Part shown: one piece after another, positions 9,541-18,866 of the stretch
Numbering within the stretch: the first letter of the stretch is position 1
How the letters are laid out: every line of letters starts with the position of its first letter
Assembly (NCBI GenBank): GCA_019425655.1
Contig: NQWY01000018.1
Span: 1-20,275 of the forward strand
Source: Rhizophagus prolifer
Taxonomy: Eukaryota; Glomeromycota; Glomeromycetes; Glomerales; Glomeraceae
Direction: 5' to 3'
Length of the DNA stretch: 20,275 nt
The notes under the pieces: model-generated
What the model was told of the DNA's origin: nothing
The model's input: the letters and a program-made list of their open reading frames with translations, nothing else
Databases searched by the model: none
Position numbers and translations under genes: made by a program

Positions 9541-10154
9541 TTAAAATGTACTAACATGTTTATATGCCCTCATCTCCATCCCATAAGCAGCTATTCTTCT
9601 ATTCAAACGATTCATAGCAAATATGCTACTACACGAATGTAAGCTGGGAAAATTGATAAATCGTTGTGGAGTTGGTAAGTTTCGATTATAATCATTTAAA
9701 ATGATTTTGTACATCATTCCGATAATATGAGCGACATCGTTTGTCGCATTAAGAAATTTTACACTTGAGCATGGATCTGCAATAATCAAAGTTTAAATTT
9801 AAACATAACTAAGTACCTTTACTAGAACAAGATATACTCACTCGGTTGATTTCTATGAACAACGATTAAAGAATTATTATCAGAAATGATACTTTGCCAG
9901 GTTGCATCGGGAATATTTGACCGTTTAGTTCTTGGAACTCTGAGCTTATGGTCGAATACCGCAACAGTGTCCTCGTGATGTACTTGCAAAGTATCTTTTT
10001 TTTCTAGGCAAACTCCGCTTCTCTCAAGAAAAGTCGCCATATCTTTTGGTTAATGAAATAATAAAGGAGATAATATCACTCGAATTGTAAAATATATTGA
10101 CATTTTTTGATACTCACCTAATTGTCTTTTTGGCGCAGTACAAGGGCATGTCAT
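9541..10154 (-). CDS. Unrecognised three-exon protein, 157 aa
   Basis: Model complement(join(9541..9776,9842..10042,10118..10154)). Exon 1 starts at ATG 10154 (MTCPCTAPKRQL) and ends at a strong GTGAGT donor. Exon 2 (MATFLERSGVCLEKKDTLQV to VVHRNQP) again ends at GTGAGT. Exon 3 begins after ATTGCAG (PCSSVKFLNATNDVAHIIGM). Introns are 75 and 65 bp and the frame holds across both. The protein is soluble-looking, with Cys near the N-terminus and a basic PRTKRS stretch in exon 2 that could be a nuclear signal. Right after the stop, 9378-9540 remains clearly coding-like in the neighbouring frame (CWNFSPNVSRLNQRQDALEV), so the true end may be 9378. The TTTTAAAA at the junction suggests a one-base lesion or assembly error. 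Family and function are unknown. Confidence 0.65.
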
Positions 10155-10585
10155 TGTTAAAATATTTTTTAATAAATAATCAATGATTGATGTATTTAAC
10201 GCCCTATCTAACAATTGAATTATTATATAAGAATTGGAACTTGCAGATTTTAATTGGTATGAATTAAGTAAGTGGATTTGTGAATTTGAAACTGTAGATA
10301 AAGCGGTGAAAAAATAGAAAAAAAATATTGTACAATGAAATTTGACATACTAGACTAATCCATTTCAATGATAAATTTTTCAAAAATCTGGTATATCAAA
10401 TCTGATATATATAAACAATTTATTATTGTTATAGATTATAATAGTCTCAATTCTGTTATATCGAGATTTAAGATTTGTGTTTATCAGTTTTATTTTTTAT
10501 TTTATTCAAAAAGGATGAATCAATTATCCCGTACATTGCACCCTATACATCGAGGGACTATAAATAGTATGCAACTTTGATATGA
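10155..10585. other. AT-rich upstream region of the minus-strand gene
   Basis: No convincing gene. A plus frame at 10368-10580 is Ile/Tyr/Phe-rich with no splice or family support. The region must contain the promoter of the gene starting at 10154, but no clear TATA or CCAAT element stands out. Confidence 0.35.
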
Positions 10586-10690
10586 AAGTACAGAGGTAAA
10601 AGATCACGTCGCCAGGAACCCACCCTTAGAGGAAGAGAAAGGCTACCTAGTGAAGACTCCACCCGCACCGCACCGATAACCAATTTGGGT
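10586..10690. other. GC-richer island beside the tRNA, unknown
   Basis: Roughly half G+C in a region near 25 percent. It contains GTCGCCAGGAACCCACCC and CCCGCACCGCACCG. No open frame of useful length is seen. On the minus strand it lies just downstream of the tRNA-like gene, so it could be the body of a tRNA-linked repeat, or an independent small RNA or exon. A Pol III terminator separates the two. Confidence 0.3.
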
Positions 10691-10740
10691 TTAACAGTAT
10701 AATTTAATTTAATAATAGTCACTGGAAATATCCCCCAAAA

Positions 10741-10750
10741 CCAAAAAATT
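10741..10750 (-). terminator. Pol III terminator of the tRNA-Asp-like gene
   Basis: On the minus strand a run of six T starts a few bases after the discriminator base, as expected for RNA polymerase III genes. Confidence 0.55.
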
Positions 10751-10753
10751 TTG

Positions 10754-10828
10754 CTCTCGGTCGGGGAATTGAACCCCGGTCTCCCGCGTACTGGATATCC
10801 TGACAGGCGGGGACTATACTAACCGAGA
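10754..10828 (-). tRNA. tRNA-Asp(GTC)-like gene with 12-nt intron and shortened D-arm
   Basis: The acceptor stem TCTCGGT/ACCGAGA pairs perfectly, with G as discriminator. The anticodon stem CCCGC/GCGGG is perfect. The loop CTGTCAC gives anticodon GTC (Asp). The T-arm CGGGG-TTCAATT-CCCCG is perfect and contains the GGTTCAATTCC B box. A 12-nt insert (10789-10800, GGATATCCAGTA) lies exactly between positions 37 and 38, the canonical nuclear tRNA intron site, and the intron base third from its 3' end is G, able to pair with C32. The D-arm is too short: after TAGTATAGT the sequence goes straight into the anticodon stem. About nine bases (the GG and 3' D-strand) of a normal fungal tRNA-Asp are missing, which also damages the A box. 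It is therefore either a pseudogene or a D-arm-reduced tRNA. Confidence 0.75.
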
Positions 10829-12720
10829 TTTCATCGTTAGTTGATCACTAAATAATCGATACTTATAATAATATTTCTTATTAAGGGCAAATTTTTTTTT
10901 AACATGTTTGTCAATATAAAAATTTTAGCGCAGTATTGTCTTCAAATAATATAGCGTATATATATATATAATTTAAAGTTAGCTAATGATAATACAATTA
11001 ACGCATGATAGCTGTATACAGACCAAAATATATAACATCTGTCTTCCATAACAATCAAATATTCGTCATCTGTTGAAATTAGTGAATTTCGGTATGTCAG
11101 GATGTAGAAATTAATTTTTACATTTTGACATTAGCATTTTTAGCTTATATTTCAGCAATTTTCCTTATGTCAATAAAACTAGAAATTACTTTCTACGTTT
11201 ATAACCTGCTCATTTTTAGCATTATGCATAGCACTACCTTCAGGATATAGACAATTTAGTGTAACTGATAATTCCTTTATGATTGAATTATAGAATTCTT
11301 CTTGATTAATATGATTTTTTTATGAATAATTAACATGAATTTTAACTGAACTAACTTTGGAAATTGTTTTCATTGCACTTATCACGGTTCCAAAGACACA
11401 TTATTGTCATTTTTCCAAAGTTTTGTTTGGTCGCTGTCAGAACATGATTCATACATACTCTCTTTATGAGAGGAGATAACTTTTATACAAATTTTTTTCA
11501 AAAGATTTTTCTATAAAAAAAAAAAAAACTTTTTAAGCGTATCATGTTTTTGTTGTTTGATATTTACAAATATTATTATTAAATTATAAACTCCATTAAA
11601 AGTAGCTTCGTTTTATAGAGAAAATTTCGCAATTTATTTTTCACTGAACTTGCAGTTTCTTCTTTTTCTTTTTGATATATGAATATATCGCAAAAAGAAA
11701 CTAATGAAAATTTTGGTAAAGGAGTTTTTAGAACTTCTAACGTACTTTCACGAATGTTACGAATAAAAAAGGAATTTTGAGTTAAATAGTCAGAGGGTTA
11801 ACTTATTATAAACTATATAACTTTAGATAATACATAACTATAAATAAAAATAAATAATCCTTCGCTACGCTCCGGACTTTTTATTGACTAATCAAATTTT
11901 TTTTTAGAATGTTAATTCTTCTTTTCGGACAAATGACATATTTTTCGCAATTATTTTTCATTAAAAAATAATTTTTTAAATTAATTATATTATTAAAGAA
12001 AATAGTTTCGATACTTCTTACAAAGAATTTGCTCAGTTTTTTATTATTTCTCCCTTTAAAAATGAATAAAATTTTAAAAAAAGTTTCACTATTACACTTG
12101 AAAATAATATTGATATTATAGATAAATTAAAAAAAAAATGTTTTTTTATTTTTAGAGAATGCAAATCCCTAATCATAGTTTAATCAATGCAAAACAGTGT
12201 AAATGGTGTCGATCAAGGGGATAATAGTAATTATTACCCAAATAAAGTAAATATAAACATATATAAAAAACTAATGAAATTATAAATGGTCCAATCATAT
12301 GCACTTTGCATGACGGCGCATGTATGTAATCTGTGGCGCGGAGCATGTCGTACCAATTTATTGGTTATACTCTAGCACAGCCTAAACAGCCATATCAGAT
12401 TATCGTAAATTTTACATAGCCGTATACTTCGAAATTGGTATGGTTTTCTTTTAATGAACCTATTATTGAGTTCAATTACATGACTAATTGATGAGGAGAA
12501 AATTTTGCAAATTTCTTAAGTTCTTTGTTAAATATTAGGTAATATCTTAGGGGGAAGGAGGGTAAAGCAAAATCTTATGTGATAGTATTTTTTTATTGGT
12601 TAAAATTAATATTAAATATATATAATTCGTGATTTAAAATAATAATATAAGTTTCCAATTGAATTCTAAAGTGTTTTTAATGTAATTATGACTACAGTTA
12701 AACATAAAAAATTTTTTATA
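10829..12720. other. Long AT-rich, gene-poor region
   Basis: Holds a (TA)n run at about 10959-10972, a poly(A) run at about 11516-11529, the coding remnant listed separately at 11179-11475, a 33-codon frame at 11679-11780 (+, SRMLRIKKEF at its end, no support), a small GC cluster at about 11862-11877, and a facing CCAAT pair (ACCAATTTATTGGT) at 12352-12365. No other gene was seen. Confidence 0.4.
11179..11475 (-). pseudogene. Coding remnant, unknown
   Basis: The minus strand reads ESMYESCSDSDQTKLWKNDN and then, in other frames, HINQEEFYNSIIKELSVTLN and EGSAMHNAKNEQVINVES before a stop at 11179. Codon-like composition and charged residues set it apart from the AT-rich surroundings, but it is interrupted. 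No family recognised. Confidence 0.3.
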
Positions 12721-12728
12721 TAAATGGC

Positions 12729-12780
12729 CCAATCTCCTTTTCAAAATTTAAAACTCATTTTTTAATGAAATTTATAATTA
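12729..12780 (+). promoter_or_regulatory. Possible promoter of the Arg-rich microprotein gene
   Basis: A CCAAT box at 12729-12733 and a TATA-like TTTATAATTA at 12771-12780 lie about 75 and 30 bases before the ATG. In such AT-rich DNA a TATA-like string is weak evidence on its own. Confidence 0.25.
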
Positions 12781-12804
12781 ATATCAGTTCTAAATTTGCT
12801 TAAA

Positions 12805-12963
12805 ATGGCTCCTTCAAACGTTCCATCCTATGTTAGACTTACTATTCGCAGACGTCGAAATAAACGACGAATAAGACATGAAAATATATATATGTTGAAT
12901 CGTATTAGACGTTTACCACCAGTACAAACGAATCAATTTTTTAGTGGATTTAGTTTCCCCTAA
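12805..12963 (+). CDS. Arginine-rich 52-aa microprotein
   Basis: ATG at 12805 in a good context (AAAATGG) opens MAPSNVPSYVRLTIRRRRNK and continues with Arg-rich residues to FFSGFSFP and a TAA at 12961-12963. It has eleven Arg, one Lys and one Glu in 52 residues, strongly basic at residues 12-40, with a hydrophobic aromatic tail. G+C is clearly higher than in the flanking AT-rich DNA. The best support is a decayed inverted copy at about 16019-16210, which shares a 15-base exact match and further aligned blocks, including downstream of the stop. A following short frame 13050-13130 (MQNLPSTTQKFQISLPKL) lies in the same conserved block and could be a second exon or conserved 3' sequence. Function is unknown; the composition suggests nucleic-acid binding or an antimicrobial-like peptide, which is speculation. 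Confidence 0.5.
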   Translation: MAPSNVPSYVRLTIRRRRNKRRIRHENIYMLNRIRRLPPVQTNQFFSGFSFP

Positions 12964-13049
12964 TTATCATTTTTTCGCTTACATTTAATTTAAATAATTC
13001 GAAATCATTATTCTAAGTTCTGTCCGTAAATCGTAAATTTAATTTAAAG

Positions 13050-13130
13050 ATGCAAAATTTGCCCTCGACAACTCAAAAATTTCAAATATCGTTGCCAAAA
13101 CTCACTTTCGACGGCAAAGTTACAGCATGA
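13050..13130 (+). other. Short conserved frame downstream of the microprotein
   Basis: A 26-codon frame from ATG 13050, MQNLPSTTQKFQISLPKLTF, follows TTTAATTTAAAG, which could be an acceptor. The relic at 16019-16080 aligns with it (GCAAAAT, then ACTCACTTTCGA), so the block was copied together with the microprotein gene. Whether it is exon or 3' UTR cannot be decided. Confidence 0.3.
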
Positions 13131-14341
13131 AATTTTTAAGTAATCATAAATTTTTTAACATTCTTTAACGTCTAAAATAACGAAACCTTCTCCTTTAGTT
13201 CTAACTTTTGTTTTTAAACTTTCTCTTTCCGAGAAGGTTTACAACTTTCTTCAAATAATGGTAATACTCAGTACACAAAGTTTCTCTCCTTTTTCCTCTC
13301 TCTCTTCACATATTTATGCATATTTCTACATATTTTATTATATAAAATTAAGTTAAAACTTTATTAAAAAGATAAAAAATAATATATATATATTTTATCT
13401 TTTTTTACTATATTTACTTAAATTATAGGAATGTTTTTAAGATAATGAGATAAATCAAACCCACCTATATGAAATATGATATTGAATAAATTGTTTTAGC
13501 TTTTAAGCGGAAAATAAAAAAAAAAATTTTACGGTATATACGGTACATTTATTTGTAAAGTTATTATTCATTTATTTGATCGAAGTTCGTGACATTATTA
13601 TATTTGTCCGATGTTAAGCATTTTTTTTATTGAATTTGCCATAATTTTTGATCTAGCTTTCAGCAAAGACGAAATACATTATTCATGTATATAGAAACTA
13701 TATAAGAACAATGCAATGATGCTGCAATTTATCAACGTAAATGGACTTTATCCCATCGGTAATTCAGTATTATGCATACACCTTATTATACCGGTATAGA
13801 AAAAATATAAAATCTACAAAATCCATCGTGTATATGTCATACACAATGAGACATGGATATCCAAGAAAACTGCCATATTCACCGATATCCATGGAATAAC
13901 AAGTATTTTTATTAATCACTTTATAGAGTGGAACTTTTCTTTGTCGATAAGTCTGCGGTGTTAATATACCATACCCTTACTCAATTTCTTTCTCTTGCTG
14001 TGTATAGTATAGGGCAGGTTATATGAATAAATAATTCCCCACGTTTGAGTTGAGCGAAAAAAAAAAAAAAATCGCTAGTGCAAGAAATTTAATAAATGGA
14101 ATAGAATCAGATTTAAAGTAAACATTTACTAAAAGTAATCAGTGCTTATTTATTTTATCAACAATTAAAATGGTAAACTCTGAATTTTATTTACATTTCA
14201 TATCGTCAGATTTCTCTGTTAGCATTGAATATTTAAAAAAACGACGAAATCTGCCGATACTGAATTGCTTATGGAAATTCTTGTAATTTAAAAACTCAAA
14301 TAATTATCAAATTTAGGATTAACTATATATGGTCATAATAT
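13131..14341. other. AT-rich region with palindromes, no gene seen
   Basis: Contains a perfect 12-bp palindrome TATACCGGTATA (13787-13798) and a 10-bp inverted repeat CATGGATATC (13852-13861) / GATATCCATG (13884-13893) with a 22-base loop. No supported coding sequence. Confidence 0.4.
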
Positions 14342-14524
14342 TCTGATCAAGACACGCACACCAAATTTTTTTTGGGATGTTTTCAAAAAAAAAATCTCAG
14401 CAATGTAGTAGTACATCAAAAAATAAAACAACTTGATTGGGATACAATAGTTGAAAGGGCATTCAAAAAGAAAATAAAAAATAATAATAATTTAAATTAT
14501 CAAACAGAATATATTTTCAAATAA
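14342..14524 (+). other. Exon-like open stretch without start codon
   Basis: Open for about 60 codons to a TAA at 14522-14524, reading QKKNLSNVVVHQKIKQLDWD, then a Lys/Asn-rich tail. A possible acceptor CTCAG lies inside it at about 14400. There is no ATG and no partner exon, so it may be an isolated remnant or chance. Confidence 0.2.
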
Positions 14525-14719
14525 AGCTGGTTTAAAACTAATCCCGGTATGATCTCTCTCTTTATCAAATCGTCCGTATTTATAGTTCTTTTTTTCATTC
14601 TGATTTCAATGAATTCAAAATTAAAAGTTTTGACCAGGATAAGGTGTCAAAATTAAGTAAAATTATGGTACCGCACTACCACCTCAACTTATTTAGTCTT
14701 TATATTGTTCTTTCTTCTT

Positions 14720-14851
14720 ATGAAATTATTCTGTTTCACCAATCTAAAACGATTGGCTATTGGCATAAACTACTATCATACCCTTGCTGAAAGCAAATCA
14801 CGATTCGAAAATGGTTGGGGAACGTTTAATTTTATCGTCAAGTTATCATGA
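14720..14851 (+). CDS. Candidate 43-aa small ORF, unsupported
   Basis: ATG 14720 opens MKLFCFTNLKRLAIGINYYH and the frame closes at 14851 after NGWGTFNFIVKLS. It is locally richer in GC than the flanks, but there is no paralogue, splice or family support. Low-confidence small gene. Confidence 0.15.
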   Translation: MKLFCFTNLKRLAIGINYYHTLAESKSRFENGWGTFNFIVKLS

Positions 14852-16018
14852 ACTAGAGAACGCCCATGAGAATGTTCTTTGCTTCTAATTATTTACTGCT
14901 ATATGCTTTTAATAGCTTATTGTGGTTTAAAATCTGAATTATTCATTACTTATTAACTTAAAGATATGGCTACTTCATTTATTATAAATCTTCCTCGTTT
15001 TGCTTGTATTTCAATAATTCTAATAATTCTTTTTTTTGAAAAAAAGATATGTATTTTATAAGATTGGACATATTGAAGATAATAAATCATCAAAAACATA
15101 TTTATATCATAATATTATCTTTTCATTTCTTTTATAGAGTTCCATAAAATACATGCTTCATCTGCATGTCTTTTTTTGCTTCGAAGCAGTCTAATACCAG
15201 AATGAGTGAAATATATCAATACAATAATCATCCTCCACAGAATTCCCCCGATCTCCTTTGTATCAAGATGGATGTAGGCAGGAGTGTTAGTAATTAGACT
15301 TTGAAATACACTATTGTAAGATTAATATTATTAACTTATTCACAATTATAATATTATAATCTATGTCCAAAAAATCTTTTAATGATATTATCCTCCACTA
15401 CACTGTTGAATTATATAGTGTTGAATAAGCTTATAAATGCCATGAAGTAAGTGTCTTATCTATCATGGTAAACTTAGTAAATTTTGATGTTTAAAGTATT
15501 CTACATTCTTCTTTAGACGCCTGCTGAATCACCTAATATAAAATACGAGTACGGAGTATCCATATATTTAGCCGCATAATTATTCAATTATTCATGTGAA
15601 CTGTTCTAGCTTGTTTAGAGTATAGAATATCTATTATTACGAAATTTATAAAAAACATGTAGTTTATTGATCGACCATTCAAAGTATTTACATTGAGTCG
15701 TAGAATCGTAGTCGACAATGTTATTAAAGTCAACTCACTTGATATTTACCACAAAAAAAAGGGTTAATTAATGTGAATGTCCTGGAACAAGGTGTTTGTT
15801 TATAATAAATAAAGAAAATTACTTCTTTATCATGTCGCTCAGAAGAAAATAAATCTTTTCGAAAGAAAAAATTAAAAACAAAAAGTTAAACTAAGGAGAA
15901 AATTTTTCGTTATCATAGAAAGTTTATAATTATTATTAAAAAGAAGAATATATAGAGTATATATTGTCATGAAGAAAAATTTTACCATACTAAATTATTG
16001 TTATAAATTAAATTAACT
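14852..16018. other. AT-rich region with weak small-ORF signals
   Basis: A 31-codon frame lies at 15202-15297 (MSEIYQYNNHPPQNSPDLLC). A possible donor GTAAGTG at about 15447 and acceptor TTCTTTAG at about 15516 flank a 70-bp intron-like gap; the joined small frame gives only about 30 codons. Nothing stronger was seen. Confidence 0.3.
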
Positions 16019-16210
16019 TCGAAAGTGAGTTTGCTAATGATATTGTCACATACAGATTTTGCGACTTATTGACGAAATATTAATGATCATGGATCATTAG
16101 CGAAAAATAGATCCATTAAAGAATTGATTCGGATCGTTTGTATTTTGTATTGGTTATATTACGATTCAACATATAATAAGACTAGCATAGGGCGGAACGT
16201 TTGAAGGAAC
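16019..16210 (-). pseudogene. Decayed inverted copy of the Arg-rich microprotein gene
   Basis: The minus strand shares TCCTTCAAACGTTCC exactly (16194-16208 beside 12810-12824). It then has CCTATGCTAG beside CCTATGTTAG, TATATGTTGAATCGTA in both, AATCAATTCTTTAATGGAT beside AATCAATTTTTTAGTGGAT, a GCAAAAT block, and AAACTCACTTTCGA (16019-16032 beside 13098-13111). The order and strand are consistent. The Arg-rich middle is missing in this copy, and another gap shortens the 3' part. It is clearly related to 12805-13111 and clearly not functional. Confidence 0.7.
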
Positions 16211-16809
16211 ACTTTCGATAGCTTCAGAGATTTATGAGCATAATCCATTTTTATACGTATTTAAAAATTCTCGTAGTTTAAAAATATTCTTACTATTAAT
16301 TTATAAACTTCGGATTACGTTTAGGGGGTTTTTGTGTCTACTGCAGAACAAGCATATTTTTGTTTTGTTTACCAAACAATAGTGATAGTGAAAAAAACTC
16401 ACTTAGAAATTTTTCTATTGGGTTCGTTGTATTATATATTTCACAAATGTATTGTATATGTAATCAGTACACTAAATTATTTGCAATAATAATAAAAATT
16501 TGAATTACATTATTCAAGTTAAACACAAAAAATTTTTGCAGACTAAAGAAATAAAGTAATAAAGACAGCAATGGAGTTTACAAGTTAAGAAAAGAGATAA
16601 TTAAAATATTAGAAACCATGCGCTAATAACAATTCTTCTGTTTTCACAAATACTGAGTCATTAGATCTTTGAACATTCACAAAATTTTTTACATAGATTA
16701 ATTGCACTGATTCAGAATTAATATAAATTAGATTTAATAACTACATTAGATTTTTAAATACTCCCATCTGCAATCCTCATAAATTTTTTACAAATATTTA
16801 ACCGTCAAA
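16211..16809. other. AT-rich upstream region of family copy C
   Basis: No gene is seen. Just before copy C the string CTCATAAATTTTTTACAAATATT resembles the block found upstream of copies A and B, so promoter sequence was copied with the family. Confidence 0.35.
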
Positions 16810-17162
16810 ATGAACAACACCAGCTCAACAAACTTTATTGGCTATGCCATATCCTCGTCTCAAACAGATATGGACAGTAAAAAAGGTAACTTTTAACTGT
16901 TTAAACCTTTATTATGAAAAGCAAGAAATTTTCTTAAACACTTTTCATTAATAGGTCTGGAGATGCATCGAAAGGATGGCAAGAAAGAACGAGGCAAGTC
17001 AGGAAATTTACAACAATTACCTTCAACCATACAGGTAAATTTCAAAAAAAGGTTGTTTTCATTTTATGCGTGGATATTAATGTTGTTCTTTGATCATATC
17101 AGGTTGAACAACCAGCATTCAGAATAATATATCAGAAAAAAAAATCAAATGACGCGATCTAA
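16810..17162 (+). CDS. Family copy C: three-exon small gene, 71 aa
   Basis: Model join(16810..16885,16955..17034,17103..17162). ATG 16810 opens MNNTSSTNFIGYAISSSQTD. Exon 2 is 80 nt, the same length as in copy A, and its reading (EMHRKDGKKERGKSG) corresponds to A's exon 2. Exon 3 reads VEQPAFRIIYQKKKSNDAI and stops. Both introns (69 and 68 bp) are GT-AG and the frame stays open throughout, unlike copies A and B. The protein is short and lacks the LLEV-GDD-IWCINF block, so it is probably truncated at the 3' end compared with its relatives, or an alternative short form. Function unknown. Confidence 0.5.
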
Positions 17163-17659
17163 AAAAAAAATTTTTTAACTCACCGAAAATTTGCTGAATG
17201 ACAAACACATCATTGTTATACAATTGATCCCGCGTGTATCTGATAATAGGTTTATTGTGTCACATTACTACGTCCTTATACAAAATGTATTAATAGTCAA
17301 ATACTGTATCTTCATATTGTACATTCACTACATTGAATTAACTAATAATCTTTATTTTATTAATCGCATCTGATATAAAATTTGATAATGATTTTTTTTT
17401 ATATGACATATAATTATTAATTATACATTAGCACGTTTTTTTAATATTTCCATTAAATGATTTTTATCACAAGAAAAGAAAAAAACCTTATGATTACCAC
17501 ATGACACTTCGCCGCCTAAAAATAATAATAATTTTTTTTCTCGTTACAAGTTTCACCAAATCACAAGACTCTTCCCTTCTTCAAACTTAATAAGTGAAAA
17601 AAAAATTCTTTTTTTTTGTTTATAATCTTGCAGTCTGCAGTTAGAATACCGTTTCCTTA
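17163..17659. other. AT-rich spacer
   Basis: A frame at 17191-17373 (+) is Ile/Tyr/Leu-rich with no support. Several poly(A)/poly(T) runs. No gene is called. Confidence 0.4.
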
Positions 17660-18866
17660 TCAAATACTGTTATTACAAATTTGTTGCAAACGGTCAATAG
17701 TATTAATAGTGTTGTCTTCCGTCATGAAGATATATGGTTTTCTTAGAACCTTGAATTGATAAGTGGAGTTTAATACATCAAACCCGACAAGACCACAATT
17801 AATTTTATTAGGAACTTGCTTTTGCCATGAAAATAACTCCTTAGTCTCAATCCAGTCTGTCCAATTCGAACCATCGCCCAATGAAACCTCCCATGGAGTT
17901 AAAACCTGAAACATATCCACATTTTCTCCGTAGCCACTGGCTTCGGATGGGAATGTATTCCATCCACTATCGTTGTTTGTCTTCTATCTTATAAAGTGAG
18001 GTATGATGATTATAATTGATCCTGAGTCAACCACAAGGCGAAAGTTTTGATTATTCATTATATCCACTCAACATTGGCCATCGTTGCAACTTCAGTGGGA
18101 TCATCTTTTTTCAAATTCGCATGTGCAACTGATATTTTGGCAAAAGCAAATTCTTAACAAAGCCCAATATTCAATTGCATATAAAAGCAACACAAACCTG
18201 CCATTCCTTCAACGTTACATTTGCAGTTGAAGAGAATCTAATGACGACTGACTTTTGTTTGATAGGAGCATATCATACCAGGGTATTTCTTGTTGAGCTT
18301 CTCATATTCCTCTCCAGATAGTTCATCTCCATAACCTATTAACTTTCCTTTACAATGTGAATATAACTTCCTCTAGATAAATCAAGACTTTTAGATCCGA
18401 TAAGACGATTAGTGGCAAGCTCCTCTCCTTGTCAATCTACAAACCAGGGATCGGGATTAGTGATGTAATCATATATAATACGGCGCTCACTGGCACGACT
18501 TGCAGAAGGCCAAGTGAAATCGGGCCCAGCAAATTCTGTGAAATGATAATAAAGATATATAAGATGTATAATTCATATATAGATCAAACTGTGTCAGATT
18601 TATTGTGTATCATAGAATTTCTCTATGTCTTTGTCTTTCAATGGCGCATATTTCTCAAGTTGTTTAAGATCTAGTTTCTGTACAAACTTTTTGAGGTCTG
18701 CATTTTTGGAGTTAAATTTTTTGACATGTTCTTCATTAAGCTTCACTTCGGACTTATTCTCAAACATTTTGCTATCTGTAATAAGGTTGGTAATTTCAGC
18801 ATACTTATACTTTGAGTCACTTGAATGTGACTTTTTAGCATAGATCATTTTAACCGTACTATACAT
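17660..18866 (-). pseudogene. Broken retropepsin-like (LTR-retroelement-related) fossil
   Basis: The minus strand carries three parts in order: a Lys-rich N-terminal region (18600-18866), a middle part at about 18260-18540 including GDELSGEEYEKLNKKY, and a C-terminal part at 17660-18060 with an aspartyl-protease-type VVDSGS motif and a beta-rich region (WEVSLGDGSNW, then NCGLVGFDVLNSTYQF). Such single-DSG proteases belong to retroviruses and LTR elements, or to host genes derived from them. It is broken, with several breaks, so it is treated as a fossil. No integrase, reverse transcriptase or terminal repeats were seen. Its age appears moderate, since the motifs are still easy to read. Confidence 0.5.

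Noticed and set aside
10368-10580. 70-aa frame on the plus strand
   Set aside because: AT-driven composition and no support from splicing, promoter or similarity.
10586-10828. Complete tRNA-derived SINE
   Set aside because: A T6 Pol III terminator sits right after the tRNA-like part, and no tail or target duplication was found; kept only as a question.
16810-17034. HMG-box reading for family copy C
   Set aside because: The in-frame spliced reading is different and shows no HMG core residues; the attractive WRCIERMA-like string is in another frame.
17191-17373. 60-aa frame on the plus strand
   Set aside because: Ile/Tyr-rich, follows a poly(A) run, no support.
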